Shown: positions 24,347 through 34,831, numbered from the stretch's first letter. The stretch is 64,000 nucleotides of DNA from Caproiciproducens sp. NJN-50 (GCF_004103755.1 NZ_CP035283.1:124001-188000), one strand, 5' to 3'. Numbers and translations are program-made. Notes: generated by a model not told the origin, from the letters alone.

Positions 24347-25681
24347 TCAATCGGCGCCGGCGCCGGAAGCCGGCACCGAGGATGCCGAGGACGCCGAAGA
24401 CGCGGAACCGGAAACGCCGGGCGCCCGCTGCACCGCGGCGCCCTGCCGGATCAGCGCGGTCACGCCCGCCTGAATCTGCGGGTCCTCTGCAAACGGAAGC
24501 TGATTGCGCGTGAGAAGGCCCGCCTGCGCGTCGGTCAGGCTCTTTCCGATATCAGGCTCGATGCCGGTCCCCTGGAACGCCGCGCCTCCGACGGTAAGGT
24601 AATCCGCGACGGAAAGGATCATCGCGGAGCCGTCGGAAAGCGGCACCGCCTCGTCCTTTGTGCCGTATCCGGCCGTCTTCTCCCCGACGAGCATTCCCTT
24701 TTTGAAGTCTCTGATGTCCGCCGCGAAGATTTCCGCTGCGCCGTAGGTGCTGCCGTTCATCACGACGCTGACCGGCAGATCGACCTCTCCGGTTTTGGAG
24801 GCGTACTCCACCGTGACCTTCCCGCTTTTGTCCCGGCTGCTGACCGTATTTCCCGCGGGCAGAAGAAGATCCAGAACCTTTGCCGCGGAATCGACGCTGC
24901 CGCCCGGATTGTTGCGCAGATCCACGATGATGCCGCACGCTTTCCCGCCGATCAGCTTGTTCAGCGCAGCGCTGAAATTCGTCGGCGTATCCTCCGTGAA
25001 TTCGGAGACTTTCAGATACGCGGCGTTTCCGTTGATCATGGAATAGGTGATGGTCCGGTCGGTATATTCCGCCCGCGTCACCGTAAACGTGAGGCTCTGC
25101 GACGCCGCGCCGGAAGAGACGGAGGAAGCGGAGCCTGTCTGAGCGCCCGGACGAAGGACTCCCAGCGCCACCTTGGTCCCCGCCGTGCCGTCCAGTTTGT
25201 TCAGCGCGTCGCCGTAGGTGATGCGGACAACTTCCTTCCCGTCCATCGAGACGATCACGTCGCCCCTTTTGAGTCCCGACGCTTCCGCCGGAGAATTCGG
25301 CAGCACTTCCGTCACTTCCATGTTCCCGTCCTCATCCTGCACGGTCCTGATCCCGACGCCGATGCTTTTCGCGCTGTTCGCCGCCAGATATTCCTTGTAC
25401 TTCTGCGCGGAAAGATACTGCGCGTGGGAGTCTCCCAGCCCCGCGACATAACCGGCGCAGATGCCGTCCGTCAAAGCGGACTCGTCGATGGCGCCGATGA
25501 AATCCTGTCTCGCCTTCTGGTCGATTTCGCTCAGCTTCTGATACATGGCCTGGCGCTCGTTGATGTCGGCCACCTTCGAATTGAAGCTGTCCATCGCGTA
25601 GACGTAAGTGAGCGAAACCGTGACGGCCGCCGTGACGGCCGCAATCGACACCGCCGCGCCCAGCGAGAATTTTTTGCCCAT
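24347..25681 (-). CDS. S41 family C-terminal processing peptidase
   Basis: An envelope protease of 444 residues. An N-terminal signal anchor (about 7-30) is followed by a PDZ domain (about 90-180) that presents substrate C-termini. The S41 domain has the catalytic serine in NGSTYGAAE and lysine in VGEKTAGYG. A serine-rich tail ends the protein. It follows the M23 hydrolase in the ftsEX cluster, so it may act on envelope proteins around division. Confidence 0.92.
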   Translation of the reverse strand: MGKKFSLGAAVSIAAVTAAVTVSLTYVYAMDSFNSKVADINERQAMYQKLSEIDQKARQDFIGAIDESALTDGICAGYVAGLGDSHAQYLSAQKYKEYLAANSAKSIGVGIRTVQDEDGNMEVTEVLPNSPAEASGLKRGDVIVSMDGKEVVRITYGDALNKLDGTAGTKVALGVLRPGAQTGSASSVSSGAASQSLTFTVTRAEYTDRTITYSMINGNAAYLKVSEFTEDTPTNFSAALNKLIGGKACGIIVDLRNNPGGSVDSAAKVLDLLLPAGNTVSSRDKSGKVTVEYASKTGEVDLPVSVVMNGSTYGAAEIFAADIRDFKKGMLVGEKTAGYGTKDEAVPLSDGSAMILSVADYLTVGGAAFQGTGIEPDIGKSLTDAQAGLLTRNQLPFAEDPQIQAGVTALIRQGAAVQRAPGVSGSASSASSASSVPASGAGAD

Positions 25682-25700
25682 TGCCTTCAGTCCTTATCGA

Positions 25701-26894
25701 TTACTTGGAAAACCAGTTCAGCGGGTTTTTCGCAACGCCGTTGACGCGGATCTCAAAATGGCAGTGAGGTCCGCTTGAGTCCCCGGTGGAACCGACATAT
25801 CCGATCGTCTGTCCCTTCGTCACCTGCTGGCCCTTGCTGACCGCCACGCGGCTCATATGCCCGTACAGCGTGGAGTATCCGCCGCCGTGGTCGATGGCGA
25901 CCACGTTGCCGTACCCGCCGTACCCCGTTCCATAGTTGCCGTAGCCCGCCTGCATCACTTTGCCGGAATCCGCCGCGACGATCTGCGCGCCGTAAATGCC
26001 GGAGCGGGAAATGTCGATTCCTTTGTGGACCGTGCCCCACCTGGGCCCGAATCCGCTCGTGATACTGGTGCAGCTCGGCACCGGCCACATGAAGTTGCCC
26101 GTGCTGACGTAGCCGCCGCTGCCGCCCGTGCCGCCGCCTTTTGACGCATAGTACTCCGCGTACCACGCGTCAATCGCTTTGGAGGCTTCGTCCTCCTGCT
26201 TGGCAAGCGCTTTGCTCTGCGCTTGTGCGGCCGACTGGTCCGCCGCGATGTCGGCCAGGGCGCTGTTCGCCTCGTTGACATAACTCGTCAGTTCGGTCTG
26301 CTTCTGGTCGTATTCCTTCTTGTTCGCCGCCACGGCGTCCCGGTTCTTCTCAATGTCCGTTTTCTGGTCCGAAACGGACTGCATTTCCTCTTTCAGCCGG
26401 TCGATCAGCTCCGTGTCGTGCTGGGTGATTGCCTGCAGAATCTCCGTCTTGTCGGCGAGGTCCATAACGCTTTTCGCGTTCAGGATAATTTCCATGGTGG
26501 ACGCGTCGCCCGTCAGGTAAATCGCGTACAGGCGTTCCTTGAGCTTGTCGAAGTCCGTGTCGATCTCCTTCTGCTTTTGGGCAATCTGGCTTTCTTTTTC
26601 TTTGATATCGCTGTTCAGGCCGGCAATCTGGTCGTTCAGATTGTCAATTTGTTCCTCCACAGTGTTAATTTGCGACGTCAGAGCGTCTTTATACTGCTGT
26701 TTTTTCGTTTCATCGTTTTTCAGGCTCTTGATCTGCGCGTCCACCTGCGCTTTTTTCTGTTTCAGACCGCTTTGCTTTTTCTGCAGGTCGCTCAGTGTGG
26801 AAGCCTGGGCCGGCTGGACTGCCGGAACGGAAAACAGAAGCAGAAACGCCGCCAGAACCGCGGCGAGAATCCTCACGGCCTTGTTACCACTCAA
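25701..26894 (-). CDS. M23 peptidase with coiled-coil (PcsB/CwlO/EnvC-like)
   Basis: A secreted peptidoglycan hydrolase of 397 residues. A signal peptide (about 1-31) is followed by long coiled coils (about 33-255) and a C-terminal LytM domain with HKGIDIS and GPHCHFEIR, which hold the zinc ligands. By family, FtsEX controls this class of hydrolase through its coiled coil. The gene directly follows ftsX, overlapping it by 11 bases, which supports that partnership. Confidence 0.93.
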   Translation of the reverse strand: MSGNKAVRILAAVLAAFLLLFSVPAVQPAQASTLSDLQKKQSGLKQKKAQVDAQIKSLKNDETKKQQYKDALTSQINTVEEQIDNLNDQIAGLNSDIKEKESQIAQKQKEIDTDFDKLKERLYAIYLTGDASTMEIILNAKSVMDLADKTEILQAITQHDTELIDRLKEEMQSVSDQKTDIEKNRDAVAANKKEYDQKQTELTSYVNEANSALADIAADQSAAQAQSKALAKQEDEASKAIDAWYAEYYASKGGGTGGSGGYVSTGNFMWPVPSCTSITSGFGPRWGTVHKGIDISRSGIYGAQIVAADSGKVMQAGYGNYGTGYGGYGNVVAIDHGGGYSTLYGHMSRVAVSKGQQVTKGQTIGYVGSTGDSSGPHCHFEIRVNGVAKNPLNWFSK

Positions 26895-27784
26895 CGATTT
26901 CGCCTCCCTCTCTTTTCAGGTATTTTCCGATTGAGATCGCCCCGCCGACCGCGCCGAACAGGGAGCCGGCAAGCAGGAACAGCAGCGTGATCTTCCACTG
27001 TATCGCCCCGATGGAGAGCGGCGAAAACAGCGTGATGGAAGTCAGCGTGCCGGTCAGCTTGTCGTAGAGAAGACGCAGGATCAGGCTCCCGAAAAGACCC
27101 GAGAGCAGGCCGATGATGATCCCCTCCACCACGAACGGCACGCGCACGAACCAGTTGGTCGCGCCCACCGATTTCATGATGCTGATCTCCAGCCTGCGGG
27201 AGAACATGGTCACGCGGATGGTGTTGGAGATGATGAACAGCGAAACCAGGCTGAGGAGCAGAATGATCCAGAAGCCGACCGTCGTGACCAGACGGTGCAG
27301 GCTGGTCAGCTTCGCCGCAATGTCGGAATAGTCGTTGATGGAGGAGACTCCGTCGATCTTCCTGATCTGCGCCACGGTATCCTTATATTTGGAGAGATCC
27401 CTGAACGAAACCTGGAACGCGTCGGGCAGGGGGTTGTCCTTCCCGGTCATATCCTTTAACAGGGAGGAATCCTTTTCCCCCAGCATCCCCATGACCTGCT
27501 TGAGCGCGTTGTCCTTCGACACAAACTGGCAGCTTTTGATGTTGTCCAGCTTTTTGATCTGCTCGCCGGCCTTGAGGGACGCCAGAACGGGAAGGTCCTT
27601 GTCCATGTAGATCTTCACCGAATTGTTTCCCTCCACGGCCGCCATCGCGGTGCTGATGTTCAGGGAGAACAAAATCGCGGCGCCCGTTAAAAGCAGGCAG
27701 GAAACCAGAACGCCGACCGAAGCGAGGGACATGGTCCGGTTGCTCCAGATGTTCCGCACGCCCTCGCGAAACAGGTAGCGGATA

Positions 27785-27795
<11 letters not shown>
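26884..27795 (-). CDS. ftsX: Cell division protein FtsX
   Basis: A permease-like membrane protein of 303 residues with four spans (about 22-45, 170-195, 225-248, 275-295) and a large extracellular loop between the first two. It transmits ATP-driven signals from FtsE to an extracellular hydrolase. ATG 27795 has GGGAGG 6 bases upstream; the longer frame to 27849 overlaps ftsE too far. It overlaps both neighbours by 11 bases. Confidence 0.93.
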
Positions 27796-28477
<682 letters not shown>

Positions 28478-28532
28478 CTCTCCATATTCTAAAATCCCAT
28501 TATCTTTCCTGTTATGACCATTTTCCGAGCGT

Positions 28533-28575
28533 AAAAAACACAGCCCATTGGTACGTTTACATAATACCAACGGGC
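28533..28575 (-). terminator. Terminator of the CdaR-type regulator
   Basis: On the minus strand, an 11-bp stem GCCCGTTGGTA/TACCAATGGGC (28565-28575 with 28543-28553), then TGTGTTTTTT. The sequence between it and the gene end (28576-28635) is very AT-rich. Confidence 0.75.
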
Positions 28576-28635
28576 CTCAAAAATATTATTCCAATATAAA
28601 AATATTTTGTAATATTTTTGTAATTTTTTATATTG

Positions 28636-29721
28636 TCAAAATTTAACGGGATCGGAGGAAAGATATTTTTTCACCATCAGCGCCACCTTGAAAATAATGG
28701 CGTCCTCGAATTCCCGCAGGTCCAGGCCTGTGATTTTCTTGATTTTTTCCAGGCGGTACACCAGGGTGTTGCGGTGGACGAACAGTTTGCGCGAGGTTTC
28801 TGAAACATTCAGGTTGTTTTCAAAGAACCGCTGAATGGTGAACAGCGTCTCATGGTCCAGCGAGTCGATGGAGCCGCGCTTGAAAACCTCCTTTAAAAAC
28901 GCCTCGCACAGCGTGGTGGGCAGCTGGTAAATCAGACGGGCGATGCCGAGGTTGTCGTAGCTGACGATCAGGCGCTCCGTGTCGAACACCTTTCCGACTT
29001 CCAGCGCGACCTGCGCCTCCTTGAACGAGCGGGCGAGATCCTTGATGCCGGTCACGATGGTCCCGATGCCGACGACGCAGTGGGTGTAGAACTCGCTGCT
29101 GAGCGTGTCGACGATCGAGCCCGCGAGCTTATCCAGGTCCTTCATCTCGATGCCGGGCTTGATCTCCTTGACGAGCGCGATGTCGGTTTCATTGATATTG
29201 ATGACGAAATCCTTGTTCTTGTCGGGGAAGAGGTTCTGGATCACGTCGAACGCGGAGATATCCGACTTGTTCGTGATCTTGATGAGCATGCACACGCGGC
29301 TGACATCCGAATTGAAGCGGAGCTCCCTCGCCTTCAGATAGATGTCGCCGGGCAGGATATTGTCCAGGATGACGTTTTTGATAAAGTTGCTGCGGTCGTA
29401 TTTTTCGTCGTAATACTGTTTGATGCTGCTGAGCGAAATCGCGAGCAGCGACGCATACCTGCCGGCCTCCGGGTCGCTGCCGGAAACAAAGACCGCGTAT
29501 TCCGGGCGCGGGCGGTTGCCGAAGGACCGATAGGTGTAGCCGTTGATGACAAAAGTGCCGGGAGCGGTGAGCGCCTCCGCGGTCACGCTGTCGTTGACCT
29601 CGCCGATCCGCCCGAGCTCGCTGCACGCGATGATGACGGAAGTCTCGTCGATCACTCCGATGGTGCGGTCGACCGCGTCCTTCATTTGGTGAATGACTCC
29701 CTGAAACAGCCTGTTAGACAT
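28636..29721 (-). CDS. CdaR/PucR-type transcriptional regulator
   Basis: A 361-residue cytosolic regulator. The N-terminal half (IGVIDETSVIIACSELGRIG onward) looks like a ligand-sensing domain. The centre is a GGDEF-like CdaR middle domain. The C-terminus is the PucR helix-turn-helix (NVSETSRKLFVHRNTLVYRLEKIKKITG). The ligand is unknown. Next to a MsmK/UgpC-like ATPase, it may regulate carbohydrate use. Confidence 0.82.
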   Translation of the reverse strand: MSNRLFQGVIHQMKDAVDRTIGVIDETSVIIACSELGRIGEVNDSVTAEALTAPGTFVINGYTYRSFGNRPRPEYAVFVSGSDPEAGRYASLLAISLSSIKQYYDEKYDRSNFIKNVILDNILPGDIYLKARELRFNSDVSRVCMLIKITNKSDISAFDVIQNLFPDKNKDFVININETDIALVKEIKPGIEMKDLDKLAGSIVDTLSSEFYTHCVVGIGTIVTGIKDLARSFKEAQVALEVGKVFDTERLIVSYDNLGIARLIYQLPTTLCEAFLKEVFKRGSIDSLDHETLFTIQRFFENNLNVSETSRKLFVHRNTLVYRLEKIKKITGLDLREFEDAIIFKVALMVKKYLSSDPVKF

Positions 29722-29792
29722 GGTATCCCCTCATTTCCAGATCTGTCTGATCTATCTGAACTTTTCTCTTTCAAATAAGTAAATCTATCATC

Positions 29793-29821
29793 ATTTTACA
29801 CAAAGACGAATAAGATTTCAA
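29793..29821 (-). promoter_or_regulatory. Promoter of the CdaR-type regulator
   Basis: On the minus strand, TTGAAA (29816-29821) and TAAAAT (29793-29798) are 17 bases apart, about 70 bases before the start. Confidence 0.65.
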
Positions 29822-29914
29822 CCGTATCTTTCATATTATGGGAAAAAAAGCTGTGAAATATCGTTATAACCGTAAAAAATATTGCTGACGGCGGCTGAAA
29901 TTTTCGCCAACGGA

Positions 29915-29959
29915 TAAAAAAACGGGCCGTACAGACGCCGAATGCGCCCGTGCGGCCCG
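29915..29959 (-). terminator. Terminator of the UgpC/MsmK-like gene
   Basis: On the minus strand, CGGGCCG(C)AC pairs with GT(A)CGGCCCG (29923-29959) and is followed by T7. Confidence 0.8.
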
Positions 29960-29973
29960 CCGGTTGCGGAAAA

Positions 29974-31086
29974 TCAGTTCAGGATTGCCTTTTCCGTTTC
30001 CTTGTCAAACAGATGGATCTTGTTCAGTTCAAACGCGGTCTTGATCCGGTCCCCGGATTTCGCCGTCGAGGAGGGGTCGACCCTGGCGGTGAGGCTCACT
30101 CCCTCGCAGTTTAAGTACAGGTAGGTCTCCGCGCCCATCAGCTCGGTAACCTCCACGTCGGCCTCCACGATGCCGTCGGTCGCCTTTTTCAAAAATTCCG
30201 GTTCGTCATGCACGTTCTCGGGGCGGATGCCCAAAACGACCTGCTTGCCGACGTAGTCTTTCAGCACGTCGTCCCTGTTCTTGTCCGCCGGAATCGGGAC
30301 GCTGTACCCGCCGAACCGGAACGCGTATCCCGAACCGGTTTTCTCGACGGTCCCGTCGAGAAAGTTCATCTGCGGCGAGCCCATGAACCCGGCGACGAAC
30401 TGGTTGACCGGGTAATCGTACAGATTCTGCGGCGTGTCCACCTGCTGGATGAATCCGTCCTTCATCACGACGATCCGGTCGCCCATCGTCATGGCCTCCG
30501 TCTGGTCGTGCGTGACGTAGATGAACGTCGTGCCCAGCCGTTTGTGCAGCTTTGCGATCTCCGTCCTCATCTGGGCGCGCAGCTTCGCGTCCAGGTTGGA
30601 GAGAGGCTCGTCCAGCAGAAAGACCTTCGGGTCGCGCACGATGGCGCGGCCCAGCGCGACGCGCTGGCGCTGGCCGCCGGAGAGCGCCTTCGGCTTGCGG
30701 TCCAGCAGGTGGGAAATGTCCAGGTTCCGGGCGGCTTCCTCCACCCGGCGCTTGATTTCGTCCTTCGGGATCTTGCGGAGCTTCAGGCCGAACGCCATGT
30801 TGTCGAACACCGTCATGTGCGGGTAGAGCGCGTAGTTCTGGAACACCATCGCGATGTCGCGGTCCTTCGGCGCCACGTCGTTCGAGAGGGCGTCCCCGAT
30901 GTAGAGCTCGCCCTTCGTGATTTCCTCCAGCCCCGCGATCATCCGCAGCGTGGTCGATTTTCCGCAGCCGGAGGGACCGACCAGAATCACGAACTCCTTG
31001 TCTTTGATCTCAAGGCTGAAATCCGTGACCGCGGTGACATTCCCGCTGTAAACTTTATAGACATTTTTAAGCGTTACGCTTGCCAT
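29974..31086 (-). CDS. ugpC: Sugar ABC transporter ATP-binding protein (UgpC/MsmK family)
   Basis: A 370-residue ATPase that energises CUT1-type sugar importers. It has Walker A GPSGCGKST, Q-loop VFQNYALYPHMTVFDN, signature LSGGQRQRVALGRA, Walker B FLLDEPLSNLD, and a C-terminal TOBE regulatory region (about 240-365). No permease or binding protein is near, so it probably serves several importers elsewhere, as MsmK does. ATG 31086 follows CAGGAGG. Confidence 0.9.
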   Translation of the reverse strand: MASVTLKNVYKVYSGNVTAVTDFSLEIKDKEFVILVGPSGCGKSTTLRMIAGLEEITKGELYIGDALSNDVAPKDRDIAMVFQNYALYPHMTVFDNMAFGLKLRKIPKDEIKRRVEEAARNLDISHLLDRKPKALSGGQRQRVALGRAIVRDPKVFLLDEPLSNLDAKLRAQMRTEIAKLHKRLGTTFIYVTHDQTEAMTMGDRIVVMKDGFIQQVDTPQNLYDYPVNQFVAGFMGSPQMNFLDGTVEKTGSGYAFRFGGYSVPIPADKNRDDVLKDYVGKQVVLGIRPENVHDEPEFLKKATDGIVEADVEVTELMGAETYLYLNCEGVSLTARVDPSSTAKSGDRIKTAFELNKIHLFDKETEKAILN

Positions 31087-31159
31087 GTGCACAACCTCCT
31101 GATTCATCCGTTCCTTCGCCGGCCTTACGAAGAACAATCCGTTTTTTCCTGTTGAAGCC

Positions 31160-31189
31160 ATCATAACAGAAGCGGGAATGGATGAACAA
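31160..31189 (-). promoter_or_regulatory. Promoter of the UgpC/MsmK-like gene
   Basis: On the minus strand, TTGTTC (31184-31189) and TATGAT (31160-31165) with an 18-base spacer. Confidence 0.55.
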
Positions 31190-31309
31190 GGTCCTTTTTA
31201 CCCAAAGTTTCTTTTTTCGCTTTATGGAAATCCGATAAAACACAAATTGCAAGGCGCTTTTTCGTCTATTTTGTCTGCGGGGAACTAAAAAAAGCGGGGC
31301 GATTTTCGT

Positions 31310-32044
31310 CTATTTTATCCATGGCGCTGTGCGAAACACCAGCGCGGCTTCTTCCGCTTCCAGTTCCCTGGCCGCGCCTTCGGCTAGCTCCGGGTCGAGC
31401 GCGAGGCCGCCGATGCGCACCCGCCGCAGCGAGAGCACGCGGTTTCCGCAGGCCAGGAACATCCGCTTGACCTGGTGGAATTTTCCTTCCCGCAGGCCCG
31501 CCAGGACCAAAGGGGTTTCCCCTTCCCGCAGAACCGAAAGCCCGGCGGACAGGCAGACCGTGCCGTCCGCCAGCGCCACGCCCCGGCGGAACCGGAGGAC
31601 GTCCGCTTCCGAAACGGGAGATTCCAGAACGGCCTCGTACCATTTCGTCACATGGCTTTTCGGCGAAAGCATCCGGTGCGCGAACCCGCCGTCGTCGGTC
31701 AGGATCAGAAGCCCGCGGGTATCCTTGTCCAGCCGGCCGGCGGGAAACAGGCCGCGGCGGCGCAGGCCGGGTGGCAGCAGATCCACGACCGTGCGGGCGC
31801 GCGGGTCGCGCGACGCCGACAGCACGCCGTCCGGTTTGTTCATCATCAGATAGACATGCCTTTTGAAGTTCAGGACCTGACTGTCCACCGCGATGACGTC
31901 CGCCTCCGGGTCGGCCTTCCATTCGGGCCGCCTTACCTCCGTTCCGCCCACGGAGACCCGTCCCGCGCGGATCAGCGCGCCGACCTCCTTCCGGCTCCCC
32001 AGGTTCTGCGAGGCCAGGATCTTATCCAGGCGTTCTTTTCCCAT
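31310..32044 (-). CDS. RsuA-family 16S rRNA pseudouridine synthase
   Basis: Isomerises a uridine in rRNA, most likely U516 of 16S rRNA. The 244-residue protein has an S4-like RNA-binding domain (about 1-50, RLDKILASQNLGSRKEV) and the catalytic motif GRLDKDTRGLLILTDDG with its active-site Asp. LREGKFHQVKRMF is a second conserved motif. ATG 32044 has AAGGTGG upstream; a GTG at 32056 lies inside that site. Confidence 0.88.
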   Translation of the reverse strand: MGKERLDKILASQNLGSRKEVGALIRAGRVSVGGTEVRRPEWKADPEADVIAVDSQVLNFKRHVYLMMNKPDGVLSASRDPRARTVVDLLPPGLRRRGLFPAGRLDKDTRGLLILTDDGGFAHRMLSPKSHVTKWYEAVLESPVSEADVLRFRRGVALADGTVCLSAGLSVLREGETPLVLAGLREGKFHQVKRMFLACGNRVLSLRRVRIGGLALDPELAEGAARELEAEEAALVFRTAPWIK

Positions 32045-32355
32045 CCGCCGTCCCACCTTCCGATGGGACCAGTATATCCGTTCCCCCGGAAAAGATCAAG
32101 GGCGGCGAGTCGCCGCCGACTTCGGCCCGCCGGTCAGCACGCGGAAGAAGGCGGGCTGAGACGGGCGGGACGGAGGCAGGAAATTCCCGAAAACTAAAGC
32201 CGGGAACGCCGTAGGCGCGTCCCGTCCGGAGGGACTGCGCTCGGGCCGCGCGGGGCCTATTCCTCCCGGACCCATGGCCGGGTGCCCCTTAACCGAAATT
32301 TCTTCTTGTTTTTTCATTTGCGCTCAGGCCGCGCAGGCCCCTCCTTTCGTTCAAG
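32045..32355. other. Intergenic region before IS30, no gene seen
   Basis: About 310 GC-rich bases. Frames on both strands lack ribosome sites and family features. It holds one arm of an inverted 19-base repeat whose other arm lies beyond the IS element. Confidence 0.5.
32276..32294 (+). repeat. Inverted 19-base repeat, left arm
   Basis: Its reverse complement, GGTTAAGGGGCACCCGGCC, matches 17 of 19 bases of 33468-33486. The arms lie outside the IS30 ends. Confidence 0.55.
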
Positions 32356-33437
32356 GGTGAATTAAAATAGCAAGTGCAACAGGAGGGTAGAAAGAGTCCA
32401 CAAAAAGCCAAATCCATGATACAGTAGGAGTTGAAAAGACACCACTGAAGGAGAGGCTTTTTATGGACTACCACCATCTTACACCAAAAGAGCGCGCATT
32501 GATAGCCCAATTGTGGAATAACGGGATCAGTATGAGGCAGCTTGCACGCAGGTTGCAAAGGGATCCGGGCACAATCAGCCGGGAGATCAAGAGGAACCGT
32601 TCGGGACAAAAATATCTTAGCGTTCCGGCACGGGCCCGGTACCTTGAACGGCGAATGGAATGCCGCCGGAAGAGGCTGTATCAAAACCCACGTCTGACAG
32701 CTTACATATCCGAAAAGCTTGAATTGTCATGGTCGCCCGAACAAATTGCCGGAAGAATCCGGTTAGACTATCCGGATGACCGGGACATGAAAATCTCGCA
32801 CAGCAGCATATATCGGTGGCTACGCGCGGACTTGCTGCCACGTTCCGTACAACTTACGATGAAACTGCGTCACTATGGCCGTCAGCATGGAGAAACTCGT
32901 GGGTACAAGGCCGGGGCGCGGGAAATCCGGGAGAGAAGCAAAGAAGCTCTACGCAGAAAGAGACTTGGAGACTGGGAAGCTGACACGATCGGGTTCGGAC
33001 AAGCAAAACGCGCTTATTTGCTGAATGTGACCGACCGAAAAAGTCGATACTGCTGCCTGGCCGTCCTGCGCAACATCAGACGGGAAGAAGTCATGCGGGG
33101 CTTTGAGTTCTTCTTTGAAGGCGGAAAGGTTCCGCTCCGCACGGTAACGTCGGATCGAGGGATCGAATTCAACTGCCACCGTGAATTTGAGAGCCGCTTT
33201 GAAGCGTTGTATTATTACACTCGCCCAGCCTCTCCGTGGCAGAAGCCAACTGTGGAAAATACGAACGGATTGATTCGTCAGTTTTTCCCCAGAGGAACCC
33301 GTTTTACAGAACTTACCCCAGAAGCCGTGGCATTTGTCATGGAGCGTCTCAACGACCGCCCGCGTAAATGTTTGAATTGGAAAACTCCTGCTGAAGTCAT
33401 TTCTTCTTATCTGTTGCACTTCACTTGACAATTCACC
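32356..33437 (+). mobile_element. IS30-family insertion sequence, complete
   Basis: A 1082-bp element with one transposase gene. The 27-bp ends 32356-32382 and 33411-33437 are imperfect inverted repeats: the outer 8 bases GGTGAATT and inner 11 bases AAGTGCAACAG match, and the 8 between mostly differ. No clear target duplication is seen; IS30 members make only 2-3 bp or none. The interrupted sequence does not resemble a gene. Confidence 0.88.
32463..33428 (+). CDS. IS30 family transposase
   Basis: A 321-residue DDE transposase. The N-terminal helix-turn-helix (LTPKERALIAQLWNNGISM, ARRLQRDPGTISREI) binds the ends. The catalytic core has DWEADTIGF, TSDRGIEF and the late Glu in PTVENTNGLIRQFFPRGT. 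The frame is intact, so the element may still move. GAAGGAGAGG lies before the ATG. Confidence 0.95.
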   Translation: MDYHHLTPKERALIAQLWNNGISMRQLARRLQRDPGTISREIKRNRSGQKYLSVPARARYLERRMECRRKRLYQNPRLTAYISEKLELSWSPEQIAGRIRLDYPDDRDMKISHSSIYRWLRADLLPRSVQLTMKLRHYGRQHGETRGYKAGAREIRERSKEALRRKRLGDWEADTIGFGQAKRAYLLNVTDRKSRYCCLAVLRNIRREEVMRGFEFFFEGGKVPLRTVTSDRGIEFNCHREFESRFEALYYYTRPASPWQKPTVENTNGLIRQFFPRGTRFTELTPEAVAFVMERLNDRPRKCLNWKTPAEVISSYLLHFT

Positions 33438-33467
33438 TATATCAGAAAGGCGGGGCCCGTGCGAGTA

Positions 33468-33486
33468 GGTTAAGGGGTACCGGGCC
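33468..33486 (+). repeat. Inverted 19-base repeat, right arm
   Basis: GGTTAAGGGGTACCGGGCC, the partner of 32276-32294 with two mismatches. It lies 30 bases beyond the right IS end, in about 200 bases (33438-33637) where I see no gene. Confidence 0.55.
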
Positions 33487-33637
33487 GTAAATGCGGCGGA
33501 CCATTGGGGCGATGCCGAATGGAAGGTCGGATGCGCCGGAAGGAATGGTTAGACCTGTTTGCCGCCGATGAGGAACTTCACGGGAATCGTCCGCATGAGG
33601 CTCCCGCGTTCGTGGAAATATTCCAAATGCGCGGGGA

Positions 33638-34819
33638 TCAATCCACTTTTCTGTTTTTACGGGTCGTAATGTCAAAAATGACTGCAAGGACAAGGATCGC
33701 CCCTTTGATAATGTACTGGTAGGAAATACCGATGCCCATCAGGTTCATGCCGTTCATCAGCGAAGACATGACAAGGGCGCCCACGATGGAGCCCGTCACC
33801 TTACCGACACCGCCGTCCGCTGATACGCCGCCCACATAGGCCGCGGCAATGGCGTCCATTTCAAACGCCGTGCCTGCTGTCGGGGTTGCGGATTTCGACC
33901 TCGCGGTGAACAGAATGCCGGCCAGGGCCGCAAGCAGGCCCATTGACGCGAACACCAGGAACGTCACCTTTTTCACATTGACGCCGGCAAGCTCTGCGGC
34001 CTGCGCGTTGCCCCCTACGCCGTAAATGTGACGTCCAAGCGGCGTTTTATTTAGGATGAAGCTGTAAATGGCTACGACGACCGCCACAACGACCAGTGTC
34101 CATGAAATGCCCTTGAATCCGGCCAGAATATAGTCAATGTATCCGATAATCAGAGAAATAAAGATCAGCTTGATTACAAACATGGGTACGGACAGGACCT
34201 GAAAATGATACTGGAGCTGATTATTGCGCGTCTTGATCTGCGAGAAGATATAAAAAATAATCGTTAACACGCCGATCAGTATCGTCAGGATGTGCAGGCC
34301 GTTCACTGTGCCGATGTCCGGGATAAACCCATTTCCAAGCGCGTTGTAGCCTTCGTCCGATACAATGATCGTCCCGGTGCCTTCCGTGACCCACAGCAGA
34401 AGCCCCCGGAATGCAAGCATGCCCGCAAGCGTGACCACAAAAGACGGAACGCCGACTTTCGCCACCAGAAAACCCCCGAACATACCGATCACAAGGCCGA
34501 GCAGAAGCGAAAGCACAATCGACAGCCATGCCGGAACGTGGGCCTGCGTCATCAAAATAGCGGAAATGGCGCCGATGAAGCCGCACAGGAACCCGACGGA
34601 GATATCGATGTGTCGGATGATCAGGATGAGCGTCATTCCAACGGCAAGAACGGCGATGTAGCCGGTCTGGTTGATCCAGTTGCTGATGTTTCTCGGTGAA
34701 ATGAAGTCGCCGCCCGTGCTGACGCTGAAGATGACGATAATGGCGGCCAGGGCGATATACATTCCGTAATCACGGATGTTTTTCTTTAGCAGCGTTTTTG
34801 TCTCGGTCCAAAGATTCAT
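33638..34819 (-). CDS. Sugar ABC transporter permease (XylH/GguB/MmsB-like)
   Basis: A 393-residue membrane permease with about ten spans. IRHIDISVGFLCGFIGAISAI and GVPSFVVTLAGMLAFRGLLL are the conserved regions of the pentose/hexose importer (CUT2) family, and NAQAAELAGVNVKK is the ATPase-contact loop. It starts 12 bases after the ATPase gene. With its binding proteins it probably imports xylose or another monosaccharide. Confidence 0.9.
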   Translation of the reverse strand: MNLWTETKTLLKKNIRDYGMYIALAAIIVIFSVSTGGDFISPRNISNWINQTGYIAVLAVGMTLILIIRHIDISVGFLCGFIGAISAILMTQAHVPAWLSIVLSLLLGLVIGMFGGFLVAKVGVPSFVVTLAGMLAFRGLLLWVTEGTGTIIVSDEGYNALGNGFIPDIGTVNGLHILTILIGVLTIIFYIFSQIKTRNNQLQYHFQVLSVPMFVIKLIFISLIIGYIDYILAGFKGISWTLVVVAVVVAIYSFILNKTPLGRHIYGVGGNAQAAELAGVNVKKVTFLVFASMGLLAALAGILFTARSKSATPTAGTAFEMDAIAAAYVGGVSADGGVGKVTGSIVGALVMSSLMNGMNLMGIGISYQYIIKGAILVLAVIFDITTRKNRKVD

Positions 34820-34831
34820 ATTCTCTCGCTC

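Noticed and set aside
33442..33722. Short frames on both strands right of the IS30
   Set aside because: No family, no ribosome site, and they cross the permease end; probably non-coding.
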